A DNA stretch of 12,438 bases from Candidatus Tayloriibacteriota bacterium (GCA_029288475.1 JARIHA010000133.1:1-12438), one strand, 5' to 3'; positions 1 through 9,500 are shown, numbered from the stretch's first letter. The notes: a model not told the origin generated them from the sequence alone. Translations and numbers: made by a program.

Positions 1-1
1 C

Positions 2-448
2 GGCTTCCTTCTGGGAAATTTGGCCGACAAGTTCAACAAGCGCACCTTGGTATTTTTTGGACTATTGATCTTTTCCCTTTCAGGAATGATCATCGGTTTC
101 AATTTTAGCTGGCTCTTCCTTCTTTTTGGCTTTCTTGCAACGACCGGCGATGAGATGGCGAGCATTTCTCTTTGGTCGTGGCTTCATGCCCTCGACAAAG
201 ATCACGAACATGACGGCACTATTTCCGGAGTGATAAACTTGTTTCAAGATCTAGGATGGGCAATCGGACCCATAGCGGCCGGCTTCATCTATCCGCACAT
301 TGGAGCATCCCTTACCATTCTTCTTGCCGCTATTCCTATCTTCATTACATGGATCGTATACCAACTGGTTATCCCGGGCCGCTTAATGCGAATGATCCCC
401 CACATCATGGCCCCAGCCAAACCTCACCGAGCAAGACATAGGACGTAA
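2..448 (+). CDS. MFS transporter, C-terminal fragment (5' end outside window)
   Basis: This is the C-terminal 148 residues of a probable major facilitator superfamily transporter. The frame is open from base 2, so the gene starts upstream; the TTG at base 20 is internal, not a start. The fragment opens with GNLADKFNKR, which matches the family's motif A (G-x-x-x-D-x-x-x-R-R/K) in a cytoplasmic loop. Four hydrophobic segments follow, roughly residues 19-36, 37-56, 80-100 and 105-125, ending in a short basic tail (RARHRT). That fits motif A between helices 8 and 9, with helices 9-12 retained. The substrate cannot be told from this part. It converges on the first minus-strand cassette 65 bases away. 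Family assignment is from motif and topology only. Confidence 0.75.
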   Translation, partial: GFLLGNLADKFNKRTLVFFGLLIFSLSGMIIGFNFSWLFLLFGFLATTGDEMASISLWSWLHALDKDHEHDGTISGVINLFQDLGWAIGPIAAGFIYPHIGASLTILLAAIPIFITWIVYQLVIPGRLMRMIPHIMAPAKPHRARHRT

Positions 449-465
449 AATACTTTTTTTGTAAT

Positions 466-492
466 AAAAAAACTCCGAGCCGAAGCGCGGAG
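466..492 (-). terminator. Rho-independent terminator of first secreted paralogue (UUCG loop)
   Basis: Read on the minus strand, CTCCG-c-GC-TTCG-GC-t-CGGAG is followed by seven T. The stem has one C/T mismatch and is capped by a C(UUCG)G tetraloop. It lies 21 bases after the stop of the paralogue ending at 514. Near copies follow the next two paralogues. Confidence 0.88.
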
Positions 493-513
493 GGTGAATG
501 TGAACATTGTCTA

Positions 514-1332
514 TCAGTAGGAACGTGTGTTTGAAAGGTTACTCGGCAATGAATGCCCGTTTGCCCAAAACGGATCGGCTGGCGCGGCATTCGTGCTTGG
601 CGACCACACTATCATACCGTGCACTTGTGACTGCGGAACAAGTGGCTGTATTTCAATATCCGGAAGGATGGTAATCGTATAACTTCCGGAACTCCAATTG
701 GATAAACCGAAAAATTCAATGTATCCACTTTGTCCTTTTTTGATGACCAAAGGAGTCGGAATGCCCTTGACCGAGAATGGAAAGCTTCTAACTTGTCCGT
801 CCGCGATGTTCTTCTGAACATCTGAAATTTGACGGCTTCCACTTGCCACAAAATCATCACTAGTGAAGCAGTACACACCAAGCAGAGAGAGCAAGGTGTT
901 GGCGTTATTGGTATTAGTAATCCCGACCTTAATCCCGAGCCCTGATAAAGTAACATCCGCGTAAGGAGAAGTTGTTACCTTCAGTCTCAGAATTCCCTGA
1001 TCAGAATCACGAAAGCCTGTGGGAGGCAAAGGAAGGATTTCGAATTGTGGATCAACCAGCACCAGTGCATAAAAGCGATTTTCACGGCTCTTTTTACTTA
1101 CTGGAAAGACGTAATTCGTCCAATTATTGACAAGTGTGAATGCTGTATTAACCGGTGCAAAAGGACCACCTGTATTTGTCGCACTTACAACAACATAATG
1201 ATTACCCTTTGTTCCGGGAAAATCGACATTCATCCACTCACTACTTTCGGTCTGCAGTCGCGAAACAATTGGAGTCTGAGCTTGCGCCGGAAGCCCGAAA
1301 AAGACCAAGAGTAAAATTCTAAAAAGTTTCAT
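514..1332 (-). CDS. Secreted protein, paralogue 1 of tandem family, unknown function
   Basis: I do not recognise a named family. The 272-residue product starts with a clean signal peptide (MKLFRILLLVFFGLPAQA, cleavage likely after AQA at residue 18), so it is exported. The rest is rich in beta-type sequence with no membrane helix and no anchor. The first half has a G-x-H-Y-x-V-V-S-A-T-N stretch and ends near FYALVLVDP. This loosely resembles short beta-sandwich repeats of other secreted proteins, but I cannot confirm it. The second half has the family signatures GIKVG, NWSSGSYTITI and a C-terminal NTRSY. The ATG at 1332 is supported by AAAGGA five bases upstream and by the matching length of the other two copies. 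It has one cysteine after the signal peptide. Its C-terminal part matches paralogue 2 and its N-terminal part matches paralogue 3, suggesting mosaic origin. It is transcribed alone, with its own promoter and terminator. Confidence 0.85.
   Translation of the reverse strand: MKLFRILLLVFFGLPAQAQTPIVSRLQTESSEWMNVDFPGTKGNHYVVVSATNTGGPFAPVNTAFTLVNNWTNYVFPVSKKSRENRFYALVLVDPQFEILPLPPTGFRDSDQGILRLKVTTSPYADVTLSGLGIKVGITNTNNANTLLSLLGVYCFTSDDFVASGSRQISDVQKNIADGQVRSFPFSVKGIPTPLVIKKGQSGYIEFFGLSNWSSGSYTITILPDIEIQPLVPQSQVHGMIVWSPSTNAAPADPFWANGHSLPSNLSNTRSY
596..639. repeat. 44-nt perfect repeat shared by paralogues 1 and 2 (copy 1)
   Basis: These 44 bases are identical to 1610-1653. They encode the C-terminal segment around VPQSQVHGMIVWSPS in both proteins. 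Surrounding sequence is clearly more diverged, so this block points to recent duplication or gene conversion. Confidence 0.9.
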
Positions 1333-1334
1333 TT

Positions 1335-1351
1335 TTTCCTTTGGTTGGAAA
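1335..1351 (-). promoter_or_regulatory. Ribosome-site hairpin in 5' leader of paralogue 1
   Basis: On the minus strand TTTCC-AACCAAA-GGAAA ends just before the ATG at 1332. The 3' arm holds the Shine-Dalgarno bases, so folding would hide them. The same arrangement lies upstream of paralogue 3. The stem is only five pairs, so a regulatory effect is speculative. The ribosome site itself is well supported. Confidence 0.4.
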
Positions 1352-1400
1352 GTTCCTGATTTGTTTTCAAATGACTATTCTTACTTCTACGACTAACTTA

Positions 1401-1430
1401 GATATATCACATTATTGGGTAATTCAGCAA
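1401..1430 (-). promoter_or_regulatory. Sigma70-type promoter of paralogue 1
   Basis: On the minus strand -35 TTGCTG (1425-1430) and -10 TATATC (1401-1406) are separated by 18 bases. The predicted start lies near 1394, giving a leader of about 60 bases. The same -35 and spacing recur upstream of paralogue 3. Confidence 0.6.
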
Positions 1431-1471
1431 GAAAAATAGATATAAAAAGTTCTAAAATAAATTATGAAAAT

Positions 1472-1500
1472 AAAAAAACCTCCGAGCTGAAGCCGAGAGG
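1472..1500 (-). terminator. Rho-independent terminator of second secreted paralogue
   Basis: On the minus strand CCTCTCGGC-TTCA-GCTCGGAGG is followed by seven T. It is a diverged copy of the terminators at 466-492 and 2469-2497, with UUCA in place of the UUCG loop and weaker central pairing. It lies 27 bases after the stop of paralogue 2. Confidence 0.82.
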
Positions 1501-1527
1501 GTGTGAAATTATAATTGAAACTAGGAT

Positions 1528-2346
1528 TTAATACGATCTAACATTAATGAGATTAGTATTAATCCCATAACCATTTGCCCACACTGGGTCTGTGATTACG
1601 GCATTTGTACTTGGCGACCACACTATCATACCGTGCACTTGTGACTGCGGAACGAGGGGTTGTATCTCCATATCTGGGAGAATAGTAATGGTGTAAGTGC
1701 CAGAACTCCAATTTGCAGTTCCTAGCAGCTGAATATATCTCGATTGCCCTGCAGGTATTAATAAAGGAGTGGCCATACCCTTAGAGGAAACAAACAGGAT
1801 ACTTCTTAACCCACCATTTGTAATATCATATTGATAAGCAGAAATTTGATAAGGCAGCGTACCAATTTTACAAGCCTCATCAATATAACCAAACGCTGCT
1901 ATCACCGCAATCATCGCATCAGCATGAGATGGGTTTACCACCCCAACCTTAATACCAATGCCAGCAAGAGTAACTCCGCTACAAGACGAAGCGGTAACTT
2001 TTAATTTGAAAAAACGTCCATCACTACTTCTCAAACCACCAACTGGGAGAGAGATTTTTTCCAACAATGGTTCTACCGACGCCGCCGCATAAAAATGACT
2101 TGGGTCACGAACTGGAATCTGCAAATTTGTGACACCAGAAAGAAGAGTGAACGGCTCCCCCATTTTCACAAAAAGCTCAGGTAATTCGACTGAGTCAAAT
2201 AACATATATCGCTTTCCCGGTTCGCCACTGAATTGCAGTGTCGCTAGTGAAGGGTCGTTTGTTGCACTGATAGTTAACATCTGCCCGTGCGCAATAAAGT
2301 TTGCAAAAAGAACAACCGTAAAAAACTGCCACTTTAAGGTACTCAT
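1528..2346 (-). CDS. Secreted protein, paralogue 2 of tandem family, unknown function
   Basis: This is the middle copy of the tandem family. I chose the ATG at 2346, giving 272 residues, because it matches the length of the other copies and begins directly with a signal peptide (MSTLKWQFFTVVLFANFIAHG). An upstream in-frame TTG at 2370 would add eight polar residues. Neither start has a clear Shine-Dalgarno sequence, unlike the flanking copies. The mature part shows the family signatures GIKVG, GQSRYIQL, NWSSGTYTITI and a C-terminal NVRSY. It shares a DEAC cysteine and the HADA-x-IAVIAA block with paralogue 3. Its last third is almost identical to paralogue 1. It has two cysteines, one unique (SSCSG). 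The function is unknown; an extracellular role is inferred from the signal peptide. Confidence 0.83.
   Translation of the reverse strand: MSTLKWQFFTVVLFANFIAHGQMLTISATNDPSLATLQFSGEPGKRYMLFDSVELPELFVKMGEPFTLLSGVTNLQIPVRDPSHFYAAASVEPLLEKISLPVGGLRSSDGRFFKLKVTASSCSGVTLAGIGIKVGVVNPSHADAMIAVIAAFGYIDEACKIGTLPYQISAYQYDITNGGLRSILFVSSKGMATPLLIPAGQSRYIQLLGTANWSSGTYTITILPDMEIQPLVPQSQVHGMIVWSPSTNAVITDPVWANGYGINTNLINVRSY
1610..1653. repeat. 44-nt perfect repeat shared by paralogues 1 and 2 (copy 2)
   Basis: This is the second copy of the block at 596-639, in the same orientation and at the same protein position. The two copies lie 1014 bases apart. Confidence 0.9.
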
Positions 2347-2404
2347 AATTTGTTCAGAGTTCGGTTTCAATATTTAAAGACCAATTTGTTTAACAGCTTA
2401 CTAT

Positions 2405-2434
2405 GGTATATCACAGCGTGAATGAAAACGAAAA
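2405..2434 (-). promoter_or_regulatory. Probable promoter of paralogue 2
   Basis: On the minus strand the -10 TATACC (2405-2410) sits in the context GTGATATACC, shared with the other two cassettes. The -35 at the same 18-base spacing is poor (TTTTCG), so expression may be weaker or depend on the extended -10 context. Confidence 0.4.
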
Positions 2435-2468
2435 GAATTTAGTATAAAAATAAAATGAATTTAGAAAT

Positions 2469-2497
2469 AAAAAAACCTCCGAGCCGAAGCGCGGAGG
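2469..2497 (-). terminator. Rho-independent terminator of third secreted paralogue (UUCG loop)
   Basis: On the minus strand CCTCCG-c-GC-TTCG-GC-t-CGGAGG is followed by seven T. It is the same hairpin as at 466-492, one pair longer. It lies 25 bases after the stop of paralogue 3 and upstream of the promoter of paralogue 2, so it insulates the two units. Confidence 0.88.
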
Positions 2498-2522
2498 GTG
2501 AATTGTGTTGCCGAAGCAACGA

Positions 2523-3338
2523 TTAAGGCCCGTAAGACCTTGTAGTACTCAGATTATTCCCAATGCCGCAACCATTTCCCCAAACATAAGCCGTAGTTGC
2601 CGGCGTAGTCATCGGTGCCCACACAACTCTTCCGGGAACCTGAGACCTCGGAACGAGAGGAGAGACTGCAGTATCTGGCACCATCGTAAGGGTGTAGGTG
2701 CCAGAACTCCAATTAGGTGCCCCAAACAATTGAATATACCGAGACTGCCCTGGGGGGATAACCAAAGATGTCGATACACCTTTAGAAACAAACGGCATAC
2801 TTCTTACCTCTCCGTTTGTAACATTATTCTGAGCGTCGGAAAGCTGATAGGGCGAAGCATGAATCGAACAAGCTTCATCCATATAGCCGTAAGCAGCGAT
2901 GACCGCCACTTTTGCATCGGTATGAGGGGAGTTACTTACTCCAACCTTTATACCAATACCTGAAATTGTAGCTCCTGCATAAGGTGAAGCAGAAACCTTG
3001 ATTTTCAAAAACCTAGCGTCAGTGTCGCCTAATCCCCTAGGAGGAAGCGAGATGACCTGAAATGAAGGGTCGACCAAGGCCATTGCGAAAAATTTGTTTC
3101 CGCTCTGACTCATTGGCAACACGAAGTTCGTAGTAGCGTTGATCAGTGTAAAAGGTGAACTAAAGGGTGCAAAGGGTCCACCAAGATTCGTCGAGCTGAC
3201 GATTTCATAATGACTACCCTTCACCCCGTTAAAATTCACACTTATAAACTGGCTGTGCTCTGTTTCAAAACGAGACACAGTTTGAGCCCAAGCCGGAAGT
3301 CCGAAGAGGACCGCCAACAAAACTCTGAAAATTTTCAT
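2523..3338 (-). CDS. Secreted protein, paralogue 3 of tandem family, unknown function
   Basis: The start is the ATG at 3338, giving 271 residues. It directly begins a signal peptide (MKIFRVLLAVLFGLPAWA, cleavage likely after AWA at 18) and has AGAAGGAAACGA upstream as ribosome site. A longer reading from GTG 3449 would run through the promoter and is rejected. The N-terminal half resembles paralogue 1: G-x-HY-x-V/I-VS, the word GGPFAP, and ALVDP. The middle resembles paralogue 2: VAVIAAYGYMDEAC, GQSRYIQLFG, NWSSGTYTLT. The C-terminus is more diverged, ends NTTRSY-like in TTRSYGP, and carries an extra cysteine (NGCGIG). No membrane anchor is visible. It is the cassette nearest the giant surface protein, transcribed in the same direction but separated by a terminator and its own promoter. 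The function is unknown. Confidence 0.85.
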   Translation of the reverse strand: MKIFRVLLAVLFGLPAWAQTVSRFETEHSQFISVNFNGVKGSHYEIVSSTNLGGPFAPFSSPFTLINATTNFVLPMSQSGNKFFAMALVDPSFQVISLPPRGLGDTDARFLKIKVSASPYAGATISGIGIKVGVSNSPHTDAKVAVIAAYGYMDEACSIHASPYQLSDAQNNVTNGEVRSMPFVSKGVSTSLVIPPGQSRYIQLFGAPNWSSGTYTLTMVPDTAVSPLVPRSQVPGRVVWAPMTTPATTAYVWGNGCGIGNNLSTTRSYGP

Positions 3339-3341
3339 TCG

Positions 3342-3358
3342 TTTCCTTCTGTTGGAAA
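3342..3358 (-). promoter_or_regulatory. Ribosome-site hairpin in 5' leader of paralogue 3
   Basis: On the minus strand TTTCC-AACAGAA-GGAAA covers the Shine-Dalgarno bases just before the ATG at 3338. It matches the element before paralogue 1 in stem and spacing, with a changed loop. The leader upstream is also conserved between the two genes (GAATAGT, and ACAAATCAG). Confidence 0.4.
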
Positions 3359-3407
3359 TTTCTGATTTGTTTTTCAACGAACTATTCCTAGTTCTTTGAC
3401 CTAATAC

Positions 3408-3437
3408 AGTATACCACATTATCACACAACCCAGCAA
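3408..3437 (-). promoter_or_regulatory. Sigma70-type promoter of paralogue 3
   Basis: On the minus strand -35 TTGCTG (3432-3437), an 18-base spacer and -10 TATACT (3408-3413). The spacer shares ATAATGTG with the promoter of paralogue 1. The predicted start is near 3401. Confidence 0.62.
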
Positions 3438-3469
3438 GCAATTCGGCACAAAAAATACCGTATAAAAGC

Positions 3470-3498
3470 AAAATACCCTTATTTTATAAGGGTATTTT
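3470..3498 (-). terminator. AT-rich hairpin terminator after giant surface protein gene
   Basis: A perfect inverted repeat has 12-base arms (AAAATACCCTTA and its complement) around a five-base loop. It lies 27 bases after the giant gene's stop. On either strand the 3' arm ends in a short T run (TATTTT), so it could work in both directions. Its form differs from the three UUCG terminators. Confidence 0.75.
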
Positions 3499-3524
3499 GA
3501 AACTAGACTAATTAGAGTCCAATC

Positions 3525-6500
3525 TTAAAATTCAGAGAAATTGAATTTTTTGACTGTTACTGGGTTATTAACACACGTAATTGGTGTTGCGCCGTTCACA
3601 GCTACATTTGCATTCTTTATTCCGGGTGAAAGATAACGAATAGTTACTGATGGACCAGTTTGTCCCGCTATAGGAGTGTCCCCTGACCAAGTATAAGTAG
3701 AACCGGGAGTATTTGGTGATACCGCCCAGGTGACAGTCTGCCCAATTCCAGCATTTGTAACTGAAGCATTACAGGTGGTCGGAGAAATATTTGACGGTGA
3801 ATATTTGAACACCACCTTATACGTAAATCCTGTAGAGGTAGGAACCTGAAGAGAACATGTCGTAGGATTTACAGAAGGAGTACAGGTGATGCCAACAGCA
3901 GTAAACGCACTCGCCACAGGATCTGCACATTCTGGCTGAGTAGCAGTTATGAAGTTACACATTGCCGCAGTAATGCTGTATCCATTAATTACCGTGGTAG
4001 AAACAGTATGGTTTTGTCGATCCGGGAACGGTCCGAATGTCGCTGGATTGCCAGTAGAAGAATAAAGAACAGAATCCACCTGGGCAGTGGTCTGGATAGA
4101 ATTAAGCGGACCACTTGTGCTCGAATCCCCTACCATATTCCCCAAATTATCAATACGTTTTACTTCTACAGATACTGAGTTCGGCTGAGAAGAACCATTA
4201 GAGAAAGCTGCGTAGACTGTATCATCGGCAGTGACATCAATAATACAATCACTTGGATTTGCACCGAAGTTACAACCTGCAGGATACCCTCCAAAACTAT
4301 TGTTTACATCTGGAACAGGAGTGATGACCACATGACTCCATTTACCATACACAGCAGAACATTTTCCACTGCCGCTTCCCCCGTTAAGATGACAGTCGAT
4401 AGACCCATCCTGGCTTCGAAGAGTACCTGAACCGAGACTTCCAAAAGCAGGAACAATCTGAATAGTGTAGTTTGTTGGAACATACTGAAAGGCAACCTTG
4501 GTATCCTGTGAGTCATATGTGGTGACGGGAGTTCTACACCAAGTTGTACCTGAATTATCGGTCATACTTGCTCCATTTATGTACCCGCAACCACTTATAC
4601 CATCTCCTGGCACAACAGCTGGACCGAAGTCAAGATTAGTAAATCCAGAACTGCAGTCAGTTACAGAATTAATATCTTGAAAACATCTAGCTTTAAGCCA
4701 ATCATATCCAACCTTTTCAGTGTTGAATACTAAATGAGAAGTTCCTCCGCCATCTGAAACAAGATTCGGAAAAGAAGCTGGTATTGAACTAGAAACAGCA
4801 GACTGGTCGACTGCAACTTTTCCTTGATAAGAGACGACATCTATCCGACCCGATCCTGGTCCTGGAATATCTCCGAACTGAGCCCCGACGGTATTGTCTT
4901 GATTCATAGTCACCGTACAAGCACCTGGAATTGATGAAGGAGTATCAGCACAAGTATTGGTATACTGCCAATTATCAAAGATTGAATTATAGCCAACTGT
5001 GTCTGCATACAAAGTGACAACAGTTCCCACTGGATAATCTGCGTAACAACTTGGTTCAGAACCATGATTCATTACACATCGAAGTGAAGGATTCACTCCT
5101 GCTGCCGTATAAACCGCTCCAGAGGCATCTCCAGGAGTGACGTTATCGTCATCTGAACCAACTACTACAGTAAGTCTTGCAGTACCAGGCGGCGGATTGA
5201 TCACGATCTTTTTATCGAATGTCACACTGACGGTTCGACTGGCAACAAGTGTTACCGTACAAGTATTGTTTAACACATTTATCGTGTCGCATCCTGTCCA
5301 TGCAGCAGGAGCATTGAAGGTAGAGTCTCCGGAAGGACGAGCAGTAAGAGTGATTAAAGCATTCTGTGAAAATGTAGCGACACAAGAAGTAGCACAGTCT
5401 GATATACCGGCTGGTGAACTTGAAACAAGACCCTGTCCTGTACCTCTCACTTCAACATCCAAGATGTACCCAGTTATTGGAATATATTTATAGACCACTT
5501 TAGTAACTGTGTCTGCCACCGTGCTGGTTACAAAAGGACAATACCCTGCGGCACAGCCAGTCGATGTAGCAAAGTTCGCATCTGGAACTGCACACTCTGC
5601 TGCAGATCTTGCATAGGAACATGTACCAACCATTTCAGTGAAGCCTGTCACATCTGTTGCGTACGCAGTGTGGGCACCAAGAGTAAGCCCAGTGAAACTT
5701 GTTGTAGGATTTGTGCTCACTGCCGTCAGTGCATCAACTTTTGCAAGAGTCCCAGCTGGAGCGGTTCCTGCCGTATCATCGCTTCCTACTCGCTTGATCC
5801 TAATATCCCCTGTTGATGGGGCGCTCGCGATTTTAAGATACTGAAAAACTACTTTAGTAACAAGGTTTGGCAAAGTAGAAGTTGCAAGTGAACAGAAGTT
5901 GCCATCGCATCCGGTGCTAGTTGCAAAACTTGTTGCAGGAACAGAACATTCGGCGGCATTGCGCACGTAAGTACAAGTGCCTACAAATTCGTTATAACCA
6001 GATGCATCGGTAGTAAATACCGTATGACTTCCAATCGTAAGATTAGTAAAGAATGCTGGGTTTGACGAAGAAGAAGGAAGAGCATCAACTCTGCCTAAAG
6101 TAGTACCTGGAGCTGTTCCAGTCGTGAGATCACTTCCCACTCGTTTCAATTCCATGTCCCCACTTGCATCAAAACTTGCAGTAACGGTATTCGTGCTATT
6201 CATTGTTACAATACACGGACCCATTCCCGTACATGAGCCACTCCACCCTGAGAAAGCTGAACTTGCATTCGCCGCAGGAGTAAGCGTGACTTGCTGACCA
6301 CTTCCATATACAGATGAACAACTTCCGCTTGAAGTACCCGCAGTATCAATACAATTAATTGTTGCGCTTGAATCGGTAACCTTACCTGAACCAGCGCCTT
6401 GGAAATTTACTCCGAGGGTCAATGGTGCGGTGAACTTAAAGACAACCTTGGTAACCTGCCCTGAGGTTAAGCTTAGGCCGCTTATCTGCTGCATAATTCC

Positions 6501-9500
6501 GGAAGGATAATATGAGTAGACTCCAGACTGAGTAACCGGAGCAAAAGAAGTAGGAGTACAGTTGTTTCCGTTTCCAATACTATAAGTACAAGTACCTACT
6601 TGTTTGTTATCTCCAAAGAAGGCGCCGGAACTTACTGGATCCGCTAATCCTGCGGCAGTAAGAGCGATGCCCGCGTGATACAACTCACCCCCAGCACTTG
6701 GGAAATTGCTAAAATAGGCAGGGTTAGAATATCCATTCTGACTAAAACTTGCTTGAACACTATTACAGTTATACCCCGCTACTCCGGCACAGAAATATAA
6801 GTTTTGCATCGGTGAAGAATTTACCGTGCCATCGCCTCCTACTACCTGTATAGTGAGATCGCCATGATTGTATTGCTGAGAACCTCCTTGAAACGTAGCT
6901 GTGACTGTTTTATCAGCACTAAGAACAATAGTACACTTTGAAGTAACCGGCACTCCAGCACAGGCACCTCCCCATGTAGTAAAGGATGAATTAGAGAGAG
7001 GAGTTGCAGTAAGTGTTATCGTAGAATTATTTTTGAATAATCCACCGCAGACTCCAGCATTTGAATCACAACTAACCCCTGCCCCGCTATAAATATAATT
7101 TCCAAGGGTCGACGTGGCAGTGACGTTTCCTACCCCCAAAGTATCTTGCCCGAGAATTTGAATTCCAAGGCTATGATAAAGAGAAGTATTTATAAGTTTG
7201 AAAGTCACCTTTGCCACCGTATTTGACAGCACACTGACCGGCATGGAACAGAAAGAGCTGTCACATGTTGGTGTGTAATAAAAGTCAGCTGGATCTGAAG
7301 GAGTACATTCAACGGTTCCGACTGTGAAATAACAAACTGAAGCTACTTGAGAATATCCCGATACGACACTACTGTAGGCCGTGTGATTACCAACAGAAAT
7401 ATTCAAAAAAGTAGCAGGATTTGATGAAGTAGCAACTAGAGAATCAATATTCACTGTTCCTGCTGGTGGCTGAACCCCCCCGGCACCTATACGCGAGACC
7501 TCAACACCACCAGACAAAGAGGTAAAGGCGGCTGTTGCCACAAGATTTTTTGTACCAATAACCACATTACATTTAGAAGCCGTGCCAGCAGTTGCACACG
7601 CACCTCCCCATCCAGAAAAAACTGAACCATTAGAAGGAGAAGCAGTGAGGGTTACGGTACTGTCCTGAGGAAAGGAAGCATTGCAACCCGCTGAACTGCT
7701 GCAATTTATACCAACAGGAAGACTGACTACACTACCGCTTCCTGTTACGATTACTCCCAAACTAGAAATACTATATTTTACCGTTACGCGAGTAACTGTT
7801 GATACAGCAGTGGTAACGTAAATAAAACACTGTGATCCATCACAAGTAGGAGTAGCTACATTTGTGGAAGAACACGGTGTCGCTCCTCGGGCATAACTAC
7901 AAACAGTAACGGTTTTTGTATATCCAGGAAGATCCGAAGCGTATACCGTATGGGTTCCTACCGTAAGATAATTAAAATTGGCCGGATTGAGCGACGAACT
8001 CCCCACTCCAGAATCTACCCAACCTTGAGTGCCTGCTGGCGCAGTAGCAACGGTCCCGTCTACACCAACTCTTTCAATTGTAATATCTCCAGTTGATGAA
8101 GTTGAAATAACAGGAACAGTTACGCTGGCACTTACCTTTCCTCCATCGTTGCCTATACAGGTAACGATATAGGTAACATCGGCTGAAGCTACTGTATCTA
8201 TTTGAGAGCCAAGCTTTCCTGTCCAACCTTTTGGAGCAACTGAACAAGAAGTTGTACCTGCAGAAAGCCAAGTAACTGTAACTGAAGAATTGGGATTGAC
8301 TGGGGCAGGAAAAGCGGAGTTATTTGCTGTTATGGAAACAGTTGCAGGAGCCGGAAGTACCACATTTACCGTATCTACTGTTGTAGTAGCTACCCATGGA
8401 TTACTACAAGTAAGACTAAATATACTTCCTCGAGTCACAGAAGGACTTGAGGGTTGATTACCTGAAAGTCCAGTTAACTTGGTTGAGTTGTCAGATCTAA
8501 TTACCTGGCAAAAAGTTGCATCGGAGGAGTTCCATGTTATCTGTGGATTAGTGCCGCTATTTACAATAACAGGACCATCCGAACTATTTACCTTTAGATC
8601 ACCCGTAATATACCGAGATCCCGAATATGCAAGAACAAAGCGGGTAACTTCCCCAGCATTGCCAGCTATGTTAACTAAAGTACTATACCAATGTGCATCG
8701 TCGAAAACTGTTGGAACACAAGGAGTCTGACCTAAGATATATGTGCATGCACCCCAATATGATATTAAATTATATGGTATGGCACCTGGAGTATCTATAG
8801 AATCAGGACGTACACCAACCATAAAAGCGGGCGAACAACTACTATAACCTGCCAAACATCCTCCAGGTCCTCCGAGAGGAATAGGCGTATCGGTAAGATA
8901 TGGATCTTGAAACAATTGTCCTGGATTAGTTATTGAATCCTGACTCCCTTGTTGACCTATTAGAAGTTTGCCGCCGAACTGACCAGATATAGGTTGAACA
9001 ATTCCACCCACATGCCCATACGCACCTACTGCCAAAGCATCTGCATCAACATATGAAACTGAAACATACTTTAGTGGTTCACTATAAACACCATCCGCAA
9101 TACTTACGATTGAGTGATTCGGATAATTGTTGGTAAGGGTAATATTACCAGTTCTAGTAGTCGGAGCCGTTCCCCAAGCAGGGTTCCAAGTTCCATAGGG
9201 ACTAGCCTTGTATACAAGAGAAGGCTGTGCGTATCCAGAAGAGCCTGCTTTTTTACCCACAAAAATTGCAAAAATATCACCGGGGTTTACCGCAATAGTT
9301 AAAACAGCATCTCCACCGTTAGTATTAGACCCCCAGATATTGAAAGTTGCCGAACTCACACCAGTAGGAACGACCCAATAATATAATCTTCTTTCATCTT
9401 GCTGATAGCTAGCAAAAATAGGCCTATTACTGTTAGCAAAATTCCAATTACCGCCTTGAAGATTCACCCAACCATTGTTAGAAATAGTAATGGCTGTATT

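Noticed and set aside
449..465. Terminator for the MFS gene from the T run at 454-460
   Set aside because: No stem precedes the T run on the plus strand, so it is not a recognisable intrinsic terminator.
1045..1314. Plus-strand open frame opposite paralogue 1
   Set aside because: It is antisense to a conserved coding region whose three paralogues support the minus-strand reading.
466..2497. Repeated palindromes near 470, 1480 and 2480 as a CRISPR-like or mobile repeat array
   Set aside because: They are about 1 kb apart with genes between, each just after a stop codon and followed by a T run on the coding strand. They are terminators.
3339..3449. N-terminal extension of paralogue 3 from a GTG at 3449
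   Set aside because: It would cover the promoter and leader and bury the signal peptide. The ATG at 3338 has a ribosome site and matches the length of the other copies.
5137..5493. Plus-strand open frame of 118 codons inside the giant gene
   Set aside because: It is a shadow of a low-complexity Thr/Ser/Val-rich coding strand, with no ribosome site, promoter or recognisable domain. The same holds for other antisense frames in this gene.
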